Source: an uncultured Flavobacteriia bacterium (GTDB lineage: Bacteria; Bacteroidota; Bacteroidia; Flavobacteriales_D; Crocinitomicaceae). From it: DNA of 11,329 bases. A program made the position numbers and the translations under genes. This document shows, piece after piece, positions 6,601 through 9,892 of the stretch. The stretch is from the NCBI GenBank assembly GCA_903928365.1, contig CAIYQV010000254.1, forward strand, positions 1 through 11,329. The letters are read 5' to 3'. The notes beneath the pieces are model-generated. The model was not told where the DNA came from, made no database searches, and saw only the letters and a list, made by a program, of their open reading frames with translations. Within the stretch, counting starts at the first letter, position 1, and each line of letters opens with the position of its first letter.

Positions 6601-8418
6601 GAAGCCGGGGTTCAAGTCGTTGCAACAACAACACCTTATCACAGCAAAGCCAATAAGGTGGAGCGACTGCATAAACTACTCCGAGAGACGCTTGTATTAT
6701 GCAAAGAGACATTTAAGAAGAAAAGTCAATTTGAAGACTACGACAAAGTTATCAGAATGATAAACTCAAGACCTTTGTCTTTATCTTTGCATCCTCACGT
6801 CAAGGAAGTACTGGATGGAACTGAAACGACACAAGTTGTGACGCCATTCAGTCTCCATTCAGGAAACAAGCCGCCTCAACATTCATTAATTCCAATGGAA
6901 GATATACTTGAACCAGAAAAACGAGGAGTTTACCGCACTAAATGGCAAAACATCATCAAACACTACAATGATTCGTTACAAAAAGAACTCGACGAAAGAG
7001 TCGCACTATTTAAAGAAACTCCATTTGAAGAAGGAGACTTAGTCCTTATCGTCAACTCAACGGCGACAAAAGAACACACAAAATTCTACAAGAATATCTA
7101 TCAGATATCCAAGATCGCCAAAGCAAAATTCTATTGTGTACCGCTTTTCTCGTCAAACCAAGTCTTGGAAGTTCATGGAGACAAACTAAAGCCTTACGTT
7201 TACTCTGAACTCTTCGATATGTTGCCACCCGATGTTCGAGAACTTATGGGAGAAAGCCTTTCTCCCGAGAAAATCAAAGAATTAGCAGAAGAAGATCGGA
7301 GCAAAGTCCCAATTGACTTTAGAGATTGGAAGTTTTGGAGATTGCCTAAGCCAATGGCATTGAAGAAAAGAATTTCACCTTCAAGCAGTCACTCTAAACC
7401 AACTTTCAAAATCCGAGACGAAGACACAATTAGTAGTCTTGAAACAGAAGCATCCGAATCGTCAACTATCTTTTCAATTCCTGACGAATTTCCGGATTAC
7501 ATATCTGAGGCAACAACAATCATGAATTCAAGAAAGCATAAGCAACCTGGTTCGGCAGTTACCCAATTGAGAACAACACTCAAAGGGATTCACGCTTTCA
7601 AACCACAATTGAAAGCGAGAAAGACTCCGAAACCTCAGTCAGTCATTGACCAAGCGGTTGACTTAGAAAAAGCACAAAAACACAAAGAAAATCGAATCAT
7701 TGAGAAAGCATCAAAGACACGAAACATCCTTGATATGACGTTGAAAGAATTCCTTCAACGCATACCTAAGGATGAAAAAGAACAAAAAACATTAGAGTTA
7801 GAACAAATCCTTGCGCCGCGAAAAACAGAAACACCAGCAAAAAGCACAGAAACCACGTATCCCAACTCAACCACGCAGATTTCTGGACAGGAGCAGAAAA
7901 TCATCCTGTCCGAAACTGCAAAAACCCCCCATGTTAAGTCAGTAGAACGGGATAGTTTAGTCGAAAGCATGAAAAAAGTCGAAAGCAGCATTAGTATTAG
8001 GGAACAAAGGGAACAAATCGATTCCAACAAAATAGTTCCTGTATCTCCATCAGCTGAGGAGCGGTTGGATGAACAGCAAAAAGTAGTACCTAAAACAACT
8101 CTTGAAACAAGCACGGAGCCTACAGTTGTTGTAAGCCCAGATCCTGTATCTATTGAACGTGAGACTGTTGCAAATGCGCCTGCTCCAGTTTCACGAGAGG
8201 TTTCGAAAGAAACCCTTCAATTAGGTAGTCCAGGATTTGAAGCTGCCCCTGACATAGTTGTCAAGGATGTTTCGAAGAAGACAAAGGCAAAAAAGGTAGT
8301 GCCTAAGTCGACTTCCAAACATGACACTGTAGAACCTTCGGTCGAAGTCCCTTTACGTAGGTCTAAACGGGTTATTAGAAAACCTGTTAGATTTAGGGAT
8401 GACGATTTCATATATTGA
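601..8418 (+). CDS. pol: Pol polyprotein of a Ty3/Gypsy-type retroelement (PR-RT-RNase H-IN)
   Basis: A single 2605-residue frame from ATG 601 to TGA 8416-8418 makes the replication enzymes that copy element RNA into DNA and insert it in the host genome. In order: acidic region (55-88), hydrophobic segment (265-304), aspartic protease (DTGA at 421-424, ILGSN at 496-500), long spacer (~510-1190), reverse transcriptase (D1309, HIDD 1377-1380), RNase H (D1529, E1576, D1602, IADGLSR), integrase (HHCC, then D1922, D1984, E2021, then a GPY/F-like module), and a disordered charged tail ending in a basic motif. RT followed by RNase H and then a DD35E integrase with a GPY/F-like end is the Metaviridae order, and all catalytic acids are present, so the copy looks intact. 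It is roughly twice the usual Gypsy Pol length because of the N-terminal part, spacer and tail. The real N-terminus is probably a Gag-Pol read-through product; 601 is only the first ATG. Confidence 0.93.
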   Translation: MMEQIRKNVIDNKIQIDCLDSLPLEMLKVGSQSIDFINFYKNSQDYSHFLLHGTDSSDEEEDSVENVQIMSLVLHDYDEEEDDEDENDMPKSKYLTTQDLRSHLFGTLEPYAEDYSPLGHQDDHDEDYCHEDSKSYRTERRPLTYQRTLLEEDTASQEDFDFNETDSTTCDGRSFLPEHEEEICLHPQSPPETRQALKDPDLETCSMITVSERISHFLGDKIEVKKGKDGKDKKPPPLPWFYPTNSFIKDQYEDLLFWASMPEGFLLQLLAMVSLILMAWVGVFIEFNIGYLAMPFIFIYELIQSTMKGFTQWIGDYRKTRKLKRTKGFRYVMNLKTAFGEKSKPPDPSRSEMAHQEGLNPLHSLKLTSPGGPPNRLKKIAKKLEVNRVKICEARVVQVIDKRPHIYVSFCDEKKRLALFDTGATSCCIHPRVLDEIRKNSSNTIYTETRHMGIEGIVKDSSTKTDEVAYLSFKLETGYVVSNVPFVVMDGKYQVILGSNVMRSCRWANFWKNDEMYIEVGRGDDPVPTYFTKPKSSCYSSNGSYATTQAVSIAEVTIMPFKETFIPLGIPQTLDAKQSMFHGCDLYVAPLPGFESSSDDPENLEISGSHQKNKGLEIMPLVTRITRRKNKINALVKNTSSEPMIIPKDFPVVKVDTRIPQKTSWDMDNFVTSKLIFENIPRLDNMHCHCLPPVRVKNLLLIYFEIADVNGTTATCQFPLPKKNGKPVMYAPGIHILPEVKMMDPERRHIKVLLVPDDEGFGFITQSDIEKAEKELSSIEASTCYYFLDPCVEISLDTRTLMVNLFQSFPFSFIPVRYNPHHPLCVRPALRNIPPELFLNIDKVVIHLREGEGVPSSDLELKDHCSPVFKTPFLHAGSNHIAAWMVLFKRDGVLFCHFQIEREDPKNGEEENPLEWNYDYWIYSLFNELRFMRLPTTMEIRVDGCDEKGVKFPHEPFLVRFEEILMNMDLFHPPNEKTKWPPFTSGNTAYRSSLIDLHTLNCTCAYCQKSDMEPSPKEIVLCDGDINELIIRAKHKCKQELKRKNHLKCSANIFPKAKGVGFKQPPKVIIHEFVGLPLEDDRDLPLDIMDLCAPKEMEDFINEHPGLEVPDEEQAELERLPPVLKTDPELYKGFSLDGIPDQFRPGNWRDSDIMDRINGVKDSTKEAFGKLLDKHINLLSFYPTDGRPIIIDGKPVEIDIKLSTDKPIFLKPYPVVGKMVEVLDSKLDELIARQEIRPVDSKYNMPILLTHHNSQNKHVDIADKKFRLVIDNRVINSLMEDKNLYSFLVKGVDHLFTRLQGAEWISTLDCVRAYRSLTASHFTQMATAFRTPSSLKYPHVTWAFRSTPDGLANLPGEYSRCIQLALSPKSKACTAAHIDDILVFSPTEERHLEDLDSVFTDLLKCNFLISMKKFEPFRKEVQFLGHIINGKEIWIPQDRKNYFDLLEPPNTKKGLQSLLGICNYMSTFVESYAMKVGPLYDLLKGKTDKGTFSMDEVQLKSFMEIKRSIREAARLNLLDTSKPIFMECDASMVGVGSVIYHEKTDEKGQLRRSIVRYGSKRHSLTEALHHTSLEREAMAILISVKQHMHYLASCTECVIKTDLKSLINILSCYNSPESARMARLSHRLYSLPFKWSLVHTPGVDLPIADGLSRLYQPYVNAFADRHLRYPDLKRENITIPDEWKREGMILSTMDILKAMHQQILFVEKSTVNVKEKRLKALLSELVIQFEDLKDKEEATNMKNDIITRIEDFKNTKKKTAKIFTLGAISERILITPEFLSDRQNRNEKLHGIITALRTMPKEKIPKAIIQRYRLLNDSILVTRRDKKLPFTAPGNLRIVCDAQMTMYILSLMHVMSCHYGQNTLYHLFANTYKCVEANTQGFVKIVCNGCRACRFHRPINKKNIPLGRVPLPSAPNDTWMIDHMVFERGQTYQGRKIAAAFNIMDLFSNVLFSYLVKDQTHKTVIRCLSDLFAKHGVPRKIVSDNARSLNKNAEVLHFLKEAGVQVVATTTPYHSKANKVERLHKLLRETLVLCKETFKKKSQFEDYDKVIRMINSRPLSLSLHPHVKEVLDGTETTQVVTPFSLHSGNKPPQHSLIPMEDILEPEKRGVYRTKWQNIIKHYNDSLQKELDERVALFKETPFEEGDLVLIVNSTATKEHTKFYKNIYQISKIAKAKFYCVPLFSSNQVLEVHGDKLKPYVYSELFDMLPPDVRELMGESLSPEKIKELAEEDRSKVPIDFRDWKFWRLPKPMALKKRISPSSSHSKPTFKIRDEDTISSLETEASESSTIFSIPDEFPDYISEATTIMNSRKHKQPGSAVTQLRTTLKGIHAFKPQLKARKTPKPQSVIDQAVDLEKAQKHKENRIIEKASKTRNILDMTLKEFLQRIPKDEKEQKTLELEQILAPRKTETPAKSTETTYPNSTTQISGQEQKIILSETAKTPHVKSVERDSLVESMKKVESSISIREQREQIDSNKIVPVSPSAEERLDEQQKVVPKTTLETSTEPTVVVSPDPVSIERETVANAPAPVSREVSKETLQLGSPGFEAAPDIVVKDVSKKTKAKKVVPKSTSKHDTVEPSVEVPLRRSKRVIRKPVRFRDDDFIY
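763..864 (+). other. Acidic low-complexity region of Pol
   Basis: Residues ~55-88 contain two Asp/Glu blocks (DSSDEEED and DYDEEEDDEDEND). The segment between Gag and protease is acidic and apparently disordered well beyond this block, to about residue 220. No enzymatic motif is visible. It may be a linker or a host-protein interaction surface; the role is unknown. Confidence 0.7.
1393..1512 (+). other. Predicted membrane segment(s) in Pol upstream of protease
   Basis: Residues 265-304 are strongly hydrophobic. A first stretch runs from F265 to about I285 (LLQLLAMVSLILMAWVGVF core). After E286, F287 and N288, a second stretch covers about I289-I303 (GYLAMPFIFIYELI). Basic residues follow (DYRKTRKLKRTKG, ~317-329), consistent with a cytosolic flank next to a membrane helix or hairpin. 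Gypsy Pol proteins do not normally carry a transmembrane segment here. Call is by composition; one or two passes are possible. Confidence 0.6.
1813..2130 (+). other. Retroviral-type aspartic protease domain
   Basis: LALFDTGATSC holds the catalytic Asp421 in DTGA. A flap-like region follows, and VILGSN (residues 495-500) is the second hydrophobic ILG motif typical of single-domain retropepsins that act as dimers. The expected role is cutting Gag and Gag-Pol into mature proteins. Two Cys directly follow the active-site turn (ATSCC), which is uncommon. Domain limits (~405-510) are approximate. Confidence 0.85.
3223..3450 (+). other. Possible degenerate RNase H-like fold in the PR-RT spacer
   Basis: Residues ~875-950 run HAGSN, then two strand-like stretches (AAWMVLFKRDG, VLFCHFQIE), an aromatic helix-like stretch (YWIYSLFNELRF) and a strand ending in VDG (TMEIRVDGCDEKG). 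The order strand-strand-helix-strand and the DG turns recall RNase H folds. The first catalytic Asp position reads His-Ala-Gly-Ser, so any such domain would be inactive. This is a weak inference from pattern, not a recognised family. Confidence 0.2.
4186..5070 (+). other. Reverse transcriptase domain
   Basis: Residues ~1196-1490 show the RT blocks in order: the KPYPV fingers entry (1211-1215), FRLVIDNRVIN (1266-1276), STLDCVRAY with catalytic Asp1309, a diverged TPDGLANLPGEYSR block equivalent to PxGLxNxPxxF, AHIDDILVF with Asp1379 and Asp1380, FLGHII, and a thumb/connection stretch to LYDLLKG. It copies the RNA genome into cDNA. The usual Tyr/Phe of the Y/F-x-D-D box is His (HIDD). Confidence 0.93.
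5143..5565 (+). other. RNase H domain
   Basis: Residues ~1515-1655 contain FMECDASMVGVGSVIY (Asp1529), the helix SLEREAMAILISV (Glu1576), CVIKTDLKSL (Asp1602) and the closing HTPGVDLPIADGLSRL (Asp1649), which matches the N-x-ADxLSR end of Gypsy RNase H. It degrades the RNA strand of RNA-DNA hybrids and makes the plus-strand primer. All four acids are retained. Confidence 0.92.
6133..7200 (+). other. Integrase (HHCC zinc-binding, DD36E core, GPY/F-like end)
   Basis: The zinc-binding part has His1853 and His1858 (HVMSCHYG) and the cysteines of CNGCRAC (1887, 1890, 1893). The core has WMIDHM (Asp1922), IVSDNARSL (Asp1984) and YHSKANKVERLHKLLRE (Glu2021), with 36 residues between the last two. 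The C-terminal FEEGDLVLIV (from ~2142) through DKLKPYV (to ~2200) resembles the GPY/F module of Metaviridae. It inserts element DNA into host chromatin. Confidence 0.92.
7348..8415 (+). other. Disordered charged C-terminal tail of Pol
   Basis: Residues ~2250-2605 are rich in Lys, Glu, Ser, Thr and Pro with no clear domain and no chromodomain. The protein ends with a basic patch (RRSKRVIRKPVRF) and then DDDFIY. Similar short basic RRS-x-R-x-x-KP motifs end many retrotransposon polyproteins. A chromatin- or nuclear-targeting role for the tail is an inference. Confidence 0.6.
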
Positions 8419-8446
8419 AAAACACATTATTTGTGTCAACTTTAGA

Positions 8447-8470
8447 GTAAACTTAAGCTATTAAGTTTAC
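8447..8470. repeat. Perfect 10-bp hairpin, 4-nt loop
   Basis: GTAAACTTAA (8447-8456) and TTAAGTTTAC (8461-8470) are exact reverse complements around the loop GCTA. The hairpin lies 28 bp after the pol stop and is followed at once by a second one, GTCGCT/AGCGAC (8472-8486) with a 3-nt loop. The pair could stall or end sense transcription or protect a 3' end. It lacks a downstream U-run, so it is not a bacterial-type terminator. Confidence 0.85.
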
Positions 8471-8518
8471 AGTCGCTGCTAGCGACCCCTCTTCTCTGTC
8501 TCTGTCTCACCACTAAGA

Positions 8519-8624
8519 GGAATAGAGTGTAGGATTGGTATGTTTGGTTTGCTATATAACAAGGTGCTATCCCTTTACCTTGTTATATAACAACATGGTC
8601 ATCCATACTATAAAAGTCTATTCC
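8519..8624. repeat. Large interrupted palindrome with a perfect 13-bp inner stem
   Basis: The inner arms TATATAACAAGGT (8553-8565) and ACCTTGTTATATA (8577-8589) match perfectly around an 11-nt loop. Outside them lie GTATG/CATAC (8538-8542, 8604-8608) and GGAATAGA/TCTATTCC (8519-8526, 8617-8624), all correctly nested. The whole 106 bp can fold as one long hairpin or cruciform. A TATAAAAG string (8609-8616) falls in the right flank; whether it is a TATA box is unknown. Confidence 0.85.
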
Positions 8625-8750
8625 TGGCTTTGATCAACCTTGTGTTGGTCTCCAAAACTGTTGACACTGTGAAAGAAAGAGATCTTTGCACAGAGCAAGG
8701 GAAGTATGGAAAGCAAAAGGCTGCATATAACTTAGCTTTCATAAGTACCT

Positions 8751-8760
8751 AAGGGGGAGG
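8751..8760 (+). promoter_or_regulatory. Polypurine-tract-like run followed by TG
   Basis: AAGGGGGAGG is ten uninterrupted purines followed directly by TGAATTT, which is how a plus-strand primer (PPT) abuts the TG of a 3' LTR. If real, the 3' LTR would begin at 8761 and the env-like gene would lie outside this element. The 5' LTR is outside the window, so the test (matching sequence upstream of gag) cannot be done here. It could also be an internal purine tract or chance. Confidence 0.35.
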
Positions 8761-8795
8761 TGAATTTATGTTGAAATCTCTCACTTAAATTCACC
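8759..8795. repeat. Perfect 10-bp inverted repeat at the purine tract junction
   Basis: GGTGAATTTA (8759-8768) pairs exactly with TAAATTCACC (8786-8795) around a 17-nt loop. The left arm begins in the last two purines of the PPT-like run. A further perfect hairpin, ACTTGT/ACAAGT (8796-8814), starts at the next base, so the two stems could stack. Confidence 0.8.
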
Positions 8796-9052
8796 ACTTG
8801 TCATGCAGACAAGTCAACCCATCCGATTTTCTGCTTTCGGAGTGGAAATGTTCGTGCCAACTATTTTATAGTTGAAGCCTCTGAAACATGAATTTAGCGT
8901 TCAGAGAAGACACGAGTGATAAGTGGTTTTGTCCCACCCTCGAGGTTCTTAGGTGTGCTTCAGTACTCATTAACTGGGGGACACAGTTTGAGGAAAAGTA
9001 CACCCAGACATAGACAAATGCAATAACCGGTGCGACTTTAGTTTATGTAATG

Positions 9053-9144
9053 ATTTCAATAATTTGTTATTGAAATTAGGTGTCTATGCATCGGAAGTTG
9101 GCTCGTTTTATATTAAACTTCCTAAACTCGGGTGCATAGATACC
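9053..9144. repeat. Two adjacent long hairpins (10-bp stem; 12+7-bp two-stage stem)
   Basis: ATTTCAATAA/TTATTGAAAT (9053-9062, 9067-9076) is a perfect stem with loop TTTG. Two bases on, GGTGTCTATGCA (9079-9090) pairs with TGCATAGATACC (9133-9144) with one G-U, and inside it GGAAGTT (9093-9099) pairs with AACTTCC (9116-9122). The G-U keeps pairing on the plus strand but is an A-C mismatch on the minus strand, hinting that sense RNA is the folded form. An ATTAAA string (9112-9117) sits at the inner loop. Confidence 0.8.
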
Positions 9145-9364
9145 TACATAATGAACTAAAAAAGAGCTATGGTTAGGTATGAGTCTCATGTTGTTGATTT
9201 TCTTTTTATCATAAAAGTAGAAAATAGAATATTTAGAAATATTTTATTGAAAGAACGATGTGCGAGACGCCCAAAAACATAGTTTTGGCTAGAATTCACA
9301 AACATACTTGTTGAACATCAAACGTCAGACATTGCTATGTTATGATCTACAAATTAGAATATTT
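9145..9364. other. AT-rich non-coding stretch with weak dyads
   Basis: No reading frame of note is seen. Minor dyads are ATTTTC/GAAAAT (9197-9225), AATATTT/AAATATT (9228-9243) and CCAAAA/TTTTGG (9271-9288). TTTATT at 9243-9248 reads AATAAA on the minus strand and could be a poly(A) signal for the antisense env transcript. It is about 640 bp past the env stop, so this is weak. Confidence 0.4.
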
Positions 9365-9795
9365 TCTATAAGATATGGTGATAAGTTACTTCATCAATCT
9401 TATAGACAACATTTTTAGCATATTTTACATGTTAAAGTTAAATGAGTTAACATGATGATAAGTTACTTCATCAAAATATTGTTGACCGACTTTAACTAAA
9501 TGATGATAAGTCACTTCATCATGTAAAAGCAAAAAATATCTTGCTGGCAGTAGTTTAAACTTGAAAGGAAAAGATGATAAGTTACTTCATCAAATTAGAT
9601 CCTTTAACAAAATATGATGATAAGTTATTTCGTCATAAAAATATTGCTAGGTACGATTAAGACATGATTGAAAGTAAACATTTTATGATGATAAGTTATT
9701 TCGTCATAAGTAAAATAGCTTACAACAAGTAAACACATCTGAAATACTGTTATAAGGTTTGATGATAAGTCACTTCATTAAACAAACTTGTAACA
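9365..9795. repeat. Seven-copy palindromic TGATAAG array with self-complementary flanks
   Basis: A 19-bp core close to GATGATAAGTTACTTCATC recurs at 9377, 9454, 9502, 9573, 9616, 9687 and 9761, all in one orientation, with AT-rich unrelated spacers. The core is an imperfect dyad: GATG and CATC pair outside, AAGT and ACTT pair inside, with AT bulged. Every copy keeps TGATAAG, a GATA-factor-type site. Most copies sit between private inverted arms: TCTATAAGAT/ATCTTATAGA (copy 1), GTTAACA/TGTTGAC and GTTAAAGT/ACTTTAAC (copy 2), AAAGGA/TCCTTT (copy 4), AATAT/ATATT (copy 5), ATTTTA/TAAAAT (copy 6), TGTTATAAG/CTTGTAACA (copy 7); copy 3 is weak. Possible roles are a protein-binding array (compare the gypsy insulator, which is a cluster of repeated Su(Hw) sites in AT-rich DNA) or repeated RNA hairpins. 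Confidence 0.85.
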
Positions 9796-9850
9796 AATAG
9801 CATAGTAGTACATTAGCAACGGGGAATATGATAAAAGACAAATCAACTGT

Positions 9851-9892
9851 TGTGTGATGTGAGATGTGAGTTGTGAGTTGTGTGACGTGTCA
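9851..9892. repeat. Heptamer tandem repeat (TGTGAGT-like, six units)
   Basis: Six 7-bp units follow each other: TGTGTGA, TGTGAGA, TGTGAGT, TGTGAGT, TGTGTGA, CGTGTCA. The last unit overlaps the stop codon of the antisense env-like gene (9890-9892). This is a short minisatellite-like tract, probably from slippage; no function is evident. Confidence 0.75.

Larger units (their letters stand above)
8419..9050. repeat. Non-coding region packed with inverted repeats, part 1
   Basis: No gene is visible. Consecutive inverted repeats fill the stretch (arms in brackets): ACACA/TGTGT (8422-8436), 10 bp (8447-8470), 6 bp (8472-8486), CCTCTT/AAGAGG (8488-8520), the large 8519-8624 structure, CTGTG-AAAGA (8667-8693) inside CCTTG/CAAGG (8638-8700), TATG-AAAGC (8705-8743), 10 bp (8759-8795), ACTTGT/ACAAGT (8796-8814), CCGA/TCGG (8823-8840), CAACTAT/ATAGTTG (8858-8874), CTCTGAA/TTCAGAG (8879-8906), CGAG-GTGG/CCAC-CTCG (8913-8942) and AACTG/CAGTT (8972-8988). 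Long perfect arms with short loops are far denser than expected by chance, so a structured RNA (3' UTR or LTR) is likely. Confidence 0.75.

Noticed and set aside
7755..8114. 119-residue minus-strand frame opposite the Pol tail
   Set aside because: Low-complexity Ser/Cys-rich reading opposite the charged tail; no domain and no supporting context.
601..8418. BEL/Pao or Copia assignment for pol
   Set aside because: Integrase after RNase H rules out the Copia order, and the IADGLSR RNase H end, the DD36E spacing and the GPY/F-like module fit Ty3/Gypsy better than BEL.
8447..8486. Rho-independent bacterial terminator after pol
   Set aside because: The stems are AT-rich or lack a following T-run, and the locus is eukaryotic.
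8609..8616. TATAAAAG as an LTR TATA box
   Set aside because: It matches a TATA box but sits upstream of the PPT-like run and inside the right flank of a large palindrome; no LTR boundary supports it.
9365..9795. CRISPR array
   Set aside because: The repeats are 19 bp, spacing is irregular (43-77 bp between starts), spacers are themselves self-complementary, there are no cas genes, and the context is a eukaryotic retroelement.
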